NCBI GenBank assembly: GCA_023387965.1
Contig: JAEWHE010000010.1
Coordinates: 62,001-126,000, forward strand
DNA from: Bacteroidota bacterium
GTDB lineage: Bacteria; Bacteroidota; Bacteroidia; Flavobacteriales; Flavobacteriaceae
Reading direction: 5' to 3'
Length of the DNA stretch: 64,000 bases
Shown: positions 26,742-34,362 of the stretch, in pieces
Position numbering within the stretch: position 1 is the first letter of the stretch
How the letters are laid out: the number at the start of each line of letters is the position of its first letter
Notes under the pieces: generated by a model
Told to the model about the DNA's origin: nothing
Databases searched by the model: none
The model's input: the letters and a program-made list of their open reading frames with translations, nothing else
Translations under genes and position numbers: made by a program

Positions 26742-26778
26742 AAAAAAAGCTGTTTCAATTTAGAAACAGCTTTTTTTT
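26741..26778. terminator. Bidirectional terminator
   Basis: AGCTGTTTC (26748-26756) and GAAACAGCT (26763-26771) form a perfect stem flanked by eight A on the left and eight T on the right. It can therefore stop both the channel gene and the convergent minus-strand gene, whose stop codon lies at its edge. Confidence 0.88.
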
Positions 26779-27418
26779 ATTTGATTTTTACCTTCGCATT
26801 TGCATTGGCAATAATGTGTGAGGTGTCGTAACCTTCAAATTTCTTCAGATAACTAGACATTGAAGTTCCAAAACCGTCTCGAAATTTTTTTCTTCCGTTA
26901 CTTCGTAAATAACTTTTTACCGAACCAGCTCCACCTAAATGTGCCGCTGCCAAAATACCTGATTCAGATATTTTTACTCCATTGATAATTTTACCTTCAT
27001 ATTTTTCAATTTCATAGGCTAATTGCGCTTTGTTGATTGAAAGTAATGCTTTGAAAGCTTTTTCCTGAAGACGTGGATTGTTCAAAAAATCTTTTTTACT
27101 GGTAACTCCTATTGATCGAAGTGCCGACATCCCAAATTGGTATTTTCCCATATACCCAAAAGGATTGATCAATTTATACTGTCCTTGAGATTCTCTAATT
27201 GCCATGGCTTGTTTAAACGCCACATAAGATTTTCCGGTGTAAGGCAATTGAAAATTTACCGATTGACATTCGGTTTCTGTGGGAACGGTGTAGATAATTT
27301 CTTCATCTTCACCAACATAAAACCATTGGTCTTTTTCTGATTCTTTAGCTGTAAAACCTACAGTAATGAATGCAATTGTTAGCAGTAATCCTGCAAAGTA
27401 ATAACATTGTTTTATCAT
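26777..27418 (-). CDS. Secreted lysozyme-fold (transglycosylase-like) protein
   Basis: About 213 residues. The N-terminal hydrophobic segment following MIKQCYYFAGLLL is a signal peptide or anchor. The central region has AIRESQGQY with a glutamate in the catalytic position of lytic transglycosylases, then NPFGYMGKYQFG and later AAHLGGAGSVKSYL, typical of a lysozyme-like fold. Peptidoglycan cleavage in the periplasm is inferred. The frame is open to 27469 but the -7 box lies there, so the start is at 27448 or, as I prefer, 27418, which gives a clean signal sequence. It converges on the channel gene. Confidence 0.78.
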   Translation of the reverse strand: MIKQCYYFAGLLLTIAFITVGFTAKESEKDQWFYVGEDEEIIYTVPTETECQSVNFQLPYTGKSYVAFKQAMAIRESQGQYKLINPFGYMGKYQFGMSALRSIGVTSKKDFLNNPRLQEKAFKALLSINKAQLAYEIEKYEGKIINGVKISESGILAAAHLGGAGSVKSYLRSNGRKKFRDGFGTSMSSYLKKFEGYDTSHIIANANAKVKIK

Positions 27419-27466
27419 TAATTTTGATTTCTCAAGCGCTGTCACCATCTTGAAATTTCTAGCCGG

Positions 27467-27474
27467 CAAATATA
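27467..27474 (-). promoter_or_regulatory. -7 promoter box for the lysozyme-like gene
   Basis: TATATTTG on the minus strand fits TAnnTTTG. It excludes an upstream start at 27469 and leaves 27448 or 27418 as start codons. No properly spaced TTG is visible. Confidence 0.45.
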
Positions 27475-27516
27475 CGGAATTTATTTTAATACTGATAATC
27501 AGCTTGTTAATCTTTT

Positions 27517-28428
27517 CTAAAAATAGATAATGTGTAACTTAGCATCGCCAAACTGATTGACTTCCAAGGTTGGAGCCGGAATTTTGATACTATTAAAAAC
27601 GGAAAAAACGGTTTTTAAAAAATGATTTTTAGTTTCAATTTTGGTCAAATCAACATCAAGGCTTAAATAAAATTGACGACTCCTTTGGTCAGGAAAAAAG
27701 AGGTCGTTAACTAAATCATCATTGGCGGTAACCATGCCTTCTGCTCCATAACCAACAGCTACGTTTAGCCATTTTGGGATTTTTGTTTTTTTGGCAAAAG
27801 AATGAAGATTAACCGAAAGCCAATAAGTTTGCCCATTATAGTCTTTTAAAATTTCATCGCTTAAACCAGACCCCAAAACATTCGGTCGATTTGGCGCATA
27901 AACCGTTCTGTGGAAGGAAAATTTCGGAATAATTCTTTGTTCGTTCCAAAGCAATTCTTGGGAAACGTATAATCCGGTTCCAGCAGCATTTGCCAAAGCA
28001 TCTCCCCACGAAAATCCCCATTCCGCAGAATGTCCGTCCATGATTTCTACGGCTGTGAGGAATGCGAAGCCTGAAGTAGCGCCGTAAATCAATTGGTCTT
28101 TTTTAGAAACACCGCTCCAATTCAGCAATTCCGCACTATATCTTCCTAAATGATAACTCGAAAAAACGTGTCCGGCTTTGTCCATTTGCAACCACGAAGC
28201 ATTATCATTTTTGAAATGAAAATTACTTTTTTCGTAATCTTGATACCAAAGCTGGTGCAAACCAACGAGAGCAGTTCCCATTGCCACACTTTGCCCAATG
28301 ACAACCGTGTTTCTTCGGGGAATGTTTAAGGAATCAGCAGGTTTAAAAAAATCTTGAAAACTATTTTGCGCTTGTACTTGCCAAAAGCACATCAACCACA
28401 AAAAATATTTCAGAATAAACCGTTGCAA
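27517..28428 (-). CDS. DUF2279 family exported protein
   Basis: A 303-residue exported protein. Signal peptide 1-20 ends VQAQ. The body includes MDKAGHVFSSYHLGRYSAEL, a hydrophobic stretch with SGFAFLTAVEIMDGHSAEWGFSWGDALANAAG, and a C-terminal half rich in alternating residues that could form a beta-barrel-like outer membrane domain. The AGHVFSSY and EWGFSWGD blocks fit the DUF2279 family (YfiM-related). Function unknown. It lies 1 nt downstream of mltG, so it is probably co-transcribed with this peptidoglycan gene. Confidence 0.82.
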   Translation of the reverse strand: MQRFILKYFLWLMCFWQVQAQNSFQDFFKPADSLNIPRRNTVVIGQSVAMGTALVGLHQLWYQDYEKSNFHFKNDNASWLQMDKAGHVFSSYHLGRYSAELLNWSGVSKKDQLIYGATSGFAFLTAVEIMDGHSAEWGFSWGDALANAAGTGLYVSQELLWNEQRIIPKFSFHRTVYAPNRPNVLGSGLSDEILKDYNGQTYWLSVNLHSFAKKTKIPKWLNVAVGYGAEGMVTANDDLVNDLFFPDQRSRQFYLSLDVDLTKIETKNHFLKTVFSVFNSIKIPAPTLEVNQFGDAKLHIIYF

Positions 28429-28429
28429 A

Positions 28430-29470
28430 TTATCGCTTAATTCCCTGATTGTTTACCCAAGCCACATATTTTTGGCGGTTTACTTCGTGTTGAGCCGCAG
28501 TTACAGCAAATTCGTGGTAGCCAAAGTTGGTAACGCTTGCGCAAAAGTAAATATAGTTGTGTTTTTCCGGATTCAAAACCGCATCGATTGCCGTAACATC
28601 AGGCATTGCGATTGGTCCTGGAGGAAGTCCGAAATTTTTATACATATTATAAGGAGAAACCGTTTCGAGGTCTTTGTACAAAACACGTTTGATGACCTGA
28701 TTAAAATCATTTGAATTTTTTTTCACCGCGTAAATAACTGTCGGATCCGCTTCAAGTTTCATTCCGGTTCGAAGACGATTTAGGTAAACGCCTGCAACTC
28801 TCGGGCGTTCGTCAGTTTTTACGGTTTCTTTGTGAACAATTGAAGCCAATGCCGAAACTTCCAAAGGTGTCAAATTTTGGGCTTGTGCTTTCGCTTTGCG
28901 TTCGTCTGTCCAGAAATTATTGTATTCCTTCAACATTCTGTCGCGAAATTTTATCGCAGAAGTGTTCCAAAAAAAAGAATACGAATTTGGGATAAACATT
29001 GCCAAAACATTTTCTTCGTTAAATCCGTTTTCTTCTAAAAAAATGGGATCAGTAAAGGCTTGCATCAAAGAAGTACTATCGGCTTCGATTTGCTGTGCAA
29101 TTCTTCCGGCAAAATCTTCTAAACGTTCTTGATTGTTAAAAGCAATTTTTGTCTCAAGCGGCTGACGCAATGAATTGATGATATCGTTGTTGTTCATGCC
29201 TTTTTTAAGCAAAAATTTTCCAGCTTTGACATTGGCAACATACGATTTTTTCTCGGCAACCATCCTTAGGTTTTCCAGATTTTCAATGTATGGCGCGATA
29301 ATTTTCTCTGCTTCTTGATAAGTGGCATCAGTTGGAATGTAAACAAAAAGCTCAGATTCGTTGAAATTTGTATTGGGCGAAAATATTTTTCGATAAATGA
29401 TGTATCCGTAAACCGAAAGTCCGGCAACAAGGATCACAGAAATTAATGCGATAATTTTTTTAGGTTTCAA
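28430..29470 (-). CDS. mltG: Endolytic transglycosylase MltG
   Basis: A 346-residue inner-membrane enzyme that cleaves nascent glycan strands and sets their length. A single N-terminal membrane helix precedes the YceG domain, with ASIVHKET (catalytic Glu), RVAGVYLNRLRTGMKLEADP and the YNMYKNFGLPPGPIAMP block. I place the start at the TTG at 29470 (MKPKKIIALISVIL). This gives the family's short N-terminus and lies 5 nt after the acetyltransferase stop. The ATG at 29545 would add 25 residues of arginine-rich sequence and overlap the upstream gene by 70 nt. Confidence 0.9.
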   Translation of the reverse strand: MKPKKIIALISVILVAGLSVYGYIIYRKIFSPNTNFNESELFVYIPTDATYQEAEKIIAPYIENLENLRMVAEKKSYVANVKAGKFLLKKGMNNNDIINSLRQPLETKIAFNNQERLEDFAGRIAQQIEADSTSLMQAFTDPIFLEENGFNEENVLAMFIPNSYSFFWNTSAIKFRDRMLKEYNNFWTDERKAKAQAQNLTPLEVSALASIVHKETVKTDERPRVAGVYLNRLRTGMKLEADPTVIYAVKKNSNDFNQVIKRVLYKDLETVSPYNMYKNFGLPPGPIAMPDVTAIDAVLNPEKHNYIYFCASVTNFGYHEFAVTAAQHEVNRQKYVAWVNNQGIKR

Positions 29471-29475
29471 AGCTT

Positions 29476-30003
29476 TTATTTTTTTGGGTGATTGATGAGT
29501 TGAAATAAATCTTCGTCGTGATAAACGCCGTCGATTAAGTTCCATTGTTTTTTTGTTCCGATTTTTTCAAATCCAAAATTAGTAAAAAGAGTGACACTTG
29601 AGCCATTAGAAGGATTGATATTTGCAAACAATTGTTTGAGATTCAATTTTGAAAAACTGTAATCGATAACTAATCCCAATGCTTCGGAACCAAAACCTTC
29701 ATTACGGTTATTATTTTCTTTAATCAAAATACCAACTCCCGCCCGATTGTTTGCTGGATCAAATTCAAAAAGATCGATTAAACCGATTGCTTCTGTAGTA
29801 TTTCTTTTACAAATCACTAACCGAAGTTGTTTGGCTTCATAAATATCTTGGTGGGCATTTTTCAGGTATTGCCTGATGAGAAAGCGACTGTAAGGCGTTT
29901 GCGTATTACTGAATTCCCATAGTTCTTGATCGTTTTCTATTTCATATACGAAACCAAGATCTTCAGGTTCTAACGCACGGAGGTAGATATTTTTGCCAAT
30001 CAT
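29476..30003 (-). CDS. GNAT family N-acetyltransferase (RimJ/RimL-like)
   Basis: A 175-residue acetyl-CoA-dependent acyltransferase. It begins IYLRALEPEDLGFVYEIEND, the opening of the RimJ/RimL-type subfamily. It contains the acetyl-CoA-binding stretch NRNEGFGSEALGLVIDYSF and the SNGSSVTLFTNFGFEKIG C-terminal motif. Acceptor unknown; ribosomal protein N-termini, amino acids or polyamines are all possible for the family. It sits upstream of mltG with a 5-nt gap, suggesting an operon with mltG and the DUF2279 gene. Confidence 0.9.
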   Translation of the reverse strand: MIGKNIYLRALEPEDLGFVYEIENDQELWEFSNTQTPYSRFLIRQYLKNAHQDIYEAKQLRLVICKRNTTEAIGLIDLFEFDPANNRAGVGILIKENNNRNEGFGSEALGLVIDYSFSKLNLKQLFANINPSNGSSVTLFTNFGFEKIGTKKQWNLIDGVYHDEDLFQLINHPKK

Positions 30004-30010
30004 TTTTTTA

Positions 30011-30119
30011 GACTTCTTGGATTGTTGGACTTCTTAGATTGTTGGACTTTTGGATTGTTAGACTTCTTGGATTGCTAGAATTCTTAGATTTTTAGACTTC
30101 TTAGATTGTTAGATTTTTG
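30011..30119. repeat. 17-bp tandem repeat array
   Basis: About six head-to-tail copies of a 17-bp unit, type GACTTCTTGGATTGTTG, at 30011, 30028, 30045 (16 bp), 30061, 30078 and 30095, and a truncated copy at 30112. Units differ by one to four substitutions. It fills the gap between the acetyltransferase start and the dapF stop. No spacers separate units, so it is not a CRISPR array. It resembles slippage-generated minisatellites. Confidence 0.85.
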
Positions 30120-30156
30120 GACTTTAAACTTTAAACTTTAAAACTTTCGACTTTAA
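30120..30156. repeat. TAAACTT heptamer repeat beside dapF
   Basis: ACTTTAA units repeat in tandem about four times, ending in CTAAACC at the dapF stop codon. It is the same heptamer class as the arrays around prmC. Confidence 0.6.
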
Positions 30157-30157
30157 A

Positions 30158-30940
30158 CTAAACCTCAATTTTTCCTTCAAAAACAAACGTTGCGGGACCT
30201 TTTAGATAAACCGTTGTATATTTTTCGCCAATGTTTTGAAACGAAACTTCCAATTTACCACCTTGAACGTTGAGTTTAATATTTTCCGAAGCGGTTTTTC
30301 CGGAAGCGTGCATGGCTATTGCGACAGCGGTTGCTCCGGTTCCGCAGGAAAGTGTTTCGTCTTCGACCCCACGTTCGTAAGTACGAAGCGAAAAAGTTTC
30401 GGGATTTTCCTGAGCTACGAAGTTGATATTGCTACCGGCTTTTCCATAAAGCGAACTATTTCGGATTTCACGGCCTTGATTTTTAACGTCAAAATTATTT
30501 AGGTTTTCGACTTGCTGAACGTGATGAGGCGAACCGGTGTTGAGAAAAATATGCTGGTCAAAAATTTGTACTTCCTCTACTTCTTTCATTTGTAGCGCCA
30601 CAATCCCATCAGGAGAAAAGCTGGCAAAATGCAAACCATCTGTGGCGATGAAAGTTGTTTGGTTTTGAATAATTCCGAGTTTTTTGGCAAAGGCAACAAT
30701 GCATCTTCCGCCGTTTCCACACATGGAACTTTGATTTCCGTCTGAATTGAAATAGACCATTTTAAAATCTGACGAATTGTCATTTTCCAGCAGAATCAAT
30801 CCGTCTGCTCCAATGCCAAATCGACGGTCGCACAATTGCTCGATTAGGGCGACATTTTCTGACGGAAATTTTTTGTCGCGGTTATCGATGATGATAAAAT
30901 CGTTGCCGGTTCCTTGGTATTTGCTGAAATGTATTGTCAT
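30158..30940 (-). CDS. dapF: Diaminopimelate epimerase
   Basis: A 260-residue enzyme interconverting LL- and meso-diaminopimelate for lysine and peptidoglycan synthesis. The two catalytic cysteines are visible: Cys 74 in MCGNGGRC and Cys 199 in LSCGTGATAVA. N-terminal KYQGTGNDFIIID and NSDGN are the usual substrate-binding motifs. It appears monocistronic, bounded downstream by the tandem arrays and upstream by repeat copy C. Confidence 0.97.
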   Translation of the reverse strand: MTIHFSKYQGTGNDFIIIDNRDKKFPSENVALIEQLCDRRFGIGADGLILLENDNSSDFKMVYFNSDGNQSSMCGNGGRCIVAFAKKLGIIQNQTTFIATDGLHFASFSPDGIVALQMKEVEEVQIFDQHIFLNTGSPHHVQQVENLNNFDVKNQGREIRNSSLYGKAGSNINFVAQENPETFSLRTYERGVEDETLSCGTGATAVAIAMHASGKTASENIKLNVQGGKLEVSFQNIGEKYTTVYLKGPATFVFEGKIEV

Positions 30941-30968
30941 CGTTTTTTTTCCTAAAGTTTATAAAACT

Positions 30969-31089
30969 CCTAAAGTTTTTAATTAGCCCCGTCCCGAAGC
31001 GTCGGGAGAGGCGATAGCGCTGCAGCGAAGCGAAAGCCTAAAGCCGAAAGCGGGAAAATGGTTTAAAAAATGCCTGCTGATTGGCTTCT
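30969..31089 (+). repeat. Dispersed structured repeat, copy C (divergent)
   Basis: It shares with copy B the left flank CCTAAAGTTTTT, then TAGCCCCG (30984-30991) and hairpin TCCCGA/TCGGGA (30992-31007). The internal arm is different (GGCGATAGCGCTGCAGCGAA with AGCGAAAGCC nearby). It then has AAGCGGGAAAATG but lacks the second TCCCGAA palindrome, and ends in a degraded TGCC...GGCTTC tail. It lies between divergent dapF and htrA. Confidence 0.7.
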
Positions 31090-31168
31090 AAAAAAAATTG
31101 TGGCTGGAAACAAAGGTACGGATATTAATGAAAAGTTAATCATTGTTAAGCGGTAGTTAAAGGCGAAT

Positions 31169-31196
31169 TTGCGGCACAATTTTACGTATATATTTA
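31169..31196 (+). promoter_or_regulatory. Promoter of htrA
   Basis: TTG (31169-31171), a 17-nt spacer and TATATTTA (31189-31196) match TTG-N17-23-TAnnTTTG with one mismatch, A for the last G, 28 nt before the start codon. Confidence 0.55.
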
Positions 31197-31224
31197 CGAA
31201 AACTTAATTGATAACAAGATGACT

Positions 31225-32619
31225 ATGAAAAATTTTTCGGGTTTATTTTTGGTGTCCCTGTTGAGTGGCGCAACCACTTTGGGCGCTTACAAACTTTTTT
31301 TTGAGAAAGAAAGTTTGATTTTTGATGATAAAAATGTGGTAACAACAGCTCCGGTGAGTTACACGAAAAATGTGGGACTTGGTCCCGAAGCCGTCGATTT
31401 TACAGCGGCTGCAGAAAACGCGGTTCATACGGTGGTTCACGTAAAAAATGTGACTTACAGAACGGTCAGTAATCCGATTTTAGAATATTATTACGGATAC
31501 AAAGGTGGCCAACAGCAAGCTCAAGTTGGTACGGGTTCTGGTGTTATTATTTCCGAAGACGGTTATATTGTGACGAATAATCACGTGATTCAAGATGCTT
31601 CGGAGTTAGAAGTGACGATGAATGATAAAAAAACTTACAAGGCAAAATTGGTTGGAACCGATAGCAAAATGGATATTGCTTTATTGAAAATTGATACTGG
31701 AGCGAAATTGCCTTATGCGGTTTTTGGCGATTCGGACAATGTGAAAGTTGGCGAATGGGTTTTGGCAGTTGGGAATCCGTATAATTTAACTTCGACGGTT
31801 ACGGCTGGAATTGTTTCGGCTAAAGCCAGAAATTTAGACCAAAGAGGAATTCAGTCATTTATTCAAACGGATGCTGCGGTAAACCCCGGAAACAGTGGTG
31901 GTGCTTTGGTGAATACTCGTGGAGAATTGATTGGAATAAATACAATGATCAGCTCGATGACGGGTTCTTATGTAGGTTATTCTTTTGCGGTTCCGAGTAA
32001 TATTACCAGAAAAATTATTGAAGATTTGATGGAATACGGAAATGTTCAACGTGGGATTTTAGGCGTTGAAGGTAGAGAATTAAATGCTGCCGCTTCAAAA
32101 GAAATGGGACTTGCGGTAGAAAATGGTTTTTACGTGGGAAGCGTGAACGAAAATTCTGGAGCGTATAAAGCCGGATTGAAAAAAGGCGACATCATTACCA
32201 AAATTGACAATAGAAGCATTTCAGGTTTTGCCGATTTGAACACTGTTTTGAATACAAAACGACCAAATGACGTGGTGAAAGTGACGTTTAAACGCGGCAA
32301 TAAAACCTATGAAACTCAAGTTACTCTGATGAAAAATGACATTATGAGTTATGATTTTATGGGAATGCAACTAGAAGATTTGATGGATTCTGAAAAGAAA
32401 CGATTCAACTTAGGTTACGGCGTGAAAATTAAAGACATTCAGGATAAAGAATATGGTGAACTTGCCGGCGGAATTATTTTGTCAATCGATAATGTGAAGG
32501 CAAAAGATATCGAAACCGTTTCTGAAGTCTTGCGAAAAAAATCGCCTAACCAAATGACCAAGCTGGAGGTCTTATCCAGAAACGGTGAGGTCGAACGTTA
32601 TATTTTGGCACCAAGATAA
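31225..32619 (+). CDS. htrA: Do-family periplasmic serine protease HtrA/DegP
   Basis: A 464-residue envelope quality-control protease with chaperone activity. An N-terminal signal/anchor is followed by the trypsin-like domain with catalytic His in TNNHVIQD (about 120), Asp in KMDIALLKI (about 150) and Ser in NPGNSGGAL (about 224). Two PDZ domains follow (from about 275 and 370). All triad residues are present. The ATG at 31225 gives MKNFSGLFLVSLLSG, the N-terminus I expect. An ATG two codons earlier (31219) is equally usable. It is monocistronic, with promoter and terminator. Confidence 0.95.
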   Translation: MKNFSGLFLVSLLSGATTLGAYKLFFEKESLIFDDKNVVTTAPVSYTKNVGLGPEAVDFTAAAENAVHTVVHVKNVTYRTVSNPILEYYYGYKGGQQQAQVGTGSGVIISEDGYIVTNNHVIQDASELEVTMNDKKTYKAKLVGTDSKMDIALLKIDTGAKLPYAVFGDSDNVKVGEWVLAVGNPYNLTSTVTAGIVSAKARNLDQRGIQSFIQTDAAVNPGNSGGALVNTRGELIGINTMISSMTGSYVGYSFAVPSNITRKIIEDLMEYGNVQRGILGVEGRELNAAASKEMGLAVENGFYVGSVNENSGAYKAGLKKGDIITKIDNRSISGFADLNTVLNTKRPNDVVKVTFKRGNKTYETQVTLMKNDIMSYDFMGMQLEDLMDSEKKRFNLGYGVKIKDIQDKEYGELAGGIILSIDNVKAKDIETVSEVLRKKSPNQMTKLEVLSRNGEVERYILAPR

Positions 32620-32638
32620 AAATTAAATTTAGAGATTG

Positions 32639-32668
32639 AAAAGCCGGTTTTTTAAGCCGGTTTTTTTT
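32639..32668 (+). terminator. Terminator of htrA
   Basis: AAAAGCCGG (32639-32647) pairs with CCGGTTTT, including a G-U pair (32657-32664), and is followed by a T-run up to 32668, 20 nt after the htrA stop. Confidence 0.7.
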
Positions 32669-32714
32669 ATGAAAAAATTTTTGCAAAAAGCTTTACGAAA
32701 ACGTTTGAAATCTA

Positions 32715-32722
32715 TACTTTTG
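32715..32722 (+). promoter_or_regulatory. -7 promoter box for the GAPDH gene
   Basis: TACTTTTG fits TAnnTTTG, 51 nt before the ATG at 32774. No TTG is found at the standard distance. Confidence 0.45.
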
Positions 32723-32773
32723 CGCCAACAAACAACAAATAAAAAAACAACACTTCTTAAAATTAAAAGCGTT

Positions 32774-34222
32774 ATGACTAAGACCGCGTTATACGAAAAA
32801 GAACTTTCGTTTCAAGCCGATCGCAGAAGAGCTGGCGTAGAATTTATCAAAATCATCAGCGATTTATGGTATGACAAATCCATTGAATTGGTGCTTTTTA
32901 AAAACCAACTCATCAACACTAACGTTAGCGACATCATCAATTTGCACGAATATGCAGGAGAATTTGTGGGCAAACCGATTAACGTTTTTGATTCTGTTGA
33001 AATTGCTCAAGCCATTCTTTCACTGGATTTACCACCTGCGAAGCTTGACATCGGAAAATTGACGTACGAATATCATTTAGAAGACGACAAGTATAACAAC
33101 GCCACGGCTTTTGTCATCGACAAATTAAAAAATGCAAAGGATTTTAAAAACAACAAACCAAAAGATGTGGTTTTGTATGGTTTTGGAAGAATCGGTCGCC
33201 TTTTGGCAAGAGAATTAATGTCGAAAACTGGAAAAGGAACGCAATTGCGTTTGCGAGCGATTGTGGTGAGGGAGAAAAATGATGCGGTAAGTTTAGAAAA
33301 AAGAGCCTCTCTTTTGCGTTATGATTCTATTCATGGCGATTTCCAAGGTTCAGTTTCTGCAGATGCTGAAAATAACGCCTTAATAATCAACGGAACAACT
33401 GTTCACGTGATTTCCGCAGGTTCTCCAGAAGAAATTGACTACAATAATTACGGAATTAATGATGCTTTGGTCATCGATAACACTGGAGCTTTTACTACTA
33501 AAGAAGCTTTGGAAAGACATCTTTCGAGCAATGGAGTTGACAAAGTTTTACTAACCGCTCCAGGAAAAGGAATGCCAAATATTGTTCACGGTGTCAACCA
33601 CAACGAACACAATCCGGACGAAGTAAATATTTTTTCCGCAGCATCTTGTACTACTAATGCTATTACGCCAGTTTTAAAAGCAATTGAAGATACTTTAGGT
33701 GTTGTCAAAGGGCATTTAGAAACCATTCACGCCTATACGAACGACCAAAATTTGGTTGACAATATGCACAAAAAATACCGTCGTGGTCGTGCGGCAGGAT
33801 TAAATATGGTAATCACTGAAACAGGAGCCGGAAGCGCTGTTGCCAAAGCGTTGCCAAGTTTAGCCGGAAAATTAACTTCTAATGCCATTAGAGTTCCGGT
33901 GCCAAATGGTTCATTGGTGGTTTTAAATTTAGAAGTAACAAAAGAAACTTCGGTGGAAGAAATTAACAATATCATGAAGCATTATGCTTTAGAAGGCGAA
34001 TTGGTAGAGCAAATTAAATATTCGCTTAACAACGAGTTGGTTTCGTCGGATATTGTAGGAACAAGTGCACCGTCAATTTACGACAGTAACGCTACAATTG
34101 TTTCTGCCGATGGAAAAAATATTGTATTGTATATTTGGTACGACAATGAGTTTGGCTATAGCCATCAAGTCATTCGTTTGGCCAAATATATTTCAAAAGT
34201 TAGAAGATACTCTTACTACTAA
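32774..34222 (+). CDS. gap: Glyceraldehyde-3-phosphate dehydrogenase, long form
   Basis: A 482-residue glycolytic/gluconeogenic enzyme oxidising glyceraldehyde-3-phosphate to 1,3-bisphosphoglycerate. The Rossmann motif VVLYGFGRIGRLLAREL begins only near residue 132, preceded by a helical N-terminal extension of about 130 residues without a domain I recognise. The catalytic Cys is near 292 in SAASCTTNAITPV, and YDNEFGYSHQV closes the protein. Classical GAPDH has about 335 residues, and long forms are known in Bacteroidetes. The ATG at 32774 follows a -7 box; the frame is open back to 32636 but crosses the htrA terminator. A terminator follows. Confidence 0.95.
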   Translation: MTKTALYEKELSFQADRRRAGVEFIKIISDLWYDKSIELVLFKNQLINTNVSDIINLHEYAGEFVGKPINVFDSVEIAQAILSLDLPPAKLDIGKLTYEYHLEDDKYNNATAFVIDKLKNAKDFKNNKPKDVVLYGFGRIGRLLARELMSKTGKGTQLRLRAIVVREKNDAVSLEKRASLLRYDSIHGDFQGSVSADAENNALIINGTTVHVISAGSPEEIDYNNYGINDALVIDNTGAFTTKEALERHLSSNGVDKVLLTAPGKGMPNIVHGVNHNEHNPDEVNIFSAASCTTNAITPVLKAIEDTLGVVKGHLETIHAYTNDQNLVDNMHKKYRRGRAAGLNMVITETGAGSAVAKALPSLAGKLTSNAIRVPVPNGSLVVLNLEVTKETSVEEINNIMKHYALEGELVEQIKYSLNNELVSSDIVGTSAPSIYDSNATIVSADGKNIVLYIWYDNEFGYSHQVIRLAKYISKVRRYSYY

Positions 34223-34252
34223 GAGGTTATTTTTGAATTTCAGTTTTGGTAG

Positions 34253-34288
34253 AAAATCCGTTTCTTTAATTAGAAGCGGATTTTTTTT
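34253..34288 (+). terminator. Terminator of the GAPDH gene
   Basis: AAATCCG-TTTC (34254-34264) pairs with GAAGCGGATTT (34273-34283) with one mismatch, followed by an eight-T run. Confidence 0.75.
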
Positions 34289-34308
34289 GTTTCACAAAAT
34301 TTTCTCGC

Positions 34309-34345
34309 AAAAAAAAACTCCCGAAATTCATCGAGAGTTTTATTT
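34309..34345 (-). terminator. Terminator of the aconitase gene
   Basis: On the minus strand AAAACTC-TCG pairs with CG-GGAGTTTT across a short loop and runs into a string of T, 20 nt after the aconitase stop codon. Confidence 0.7.
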
Positions 34346-34362
34346 TTATTTGGCTACAAAAA

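Noticed and set aside
30011..30119. CRISPR array
   Set aside because: The 17-bp units are directly adjacent with no spacers, the unit is too short, and no cas genes are present.
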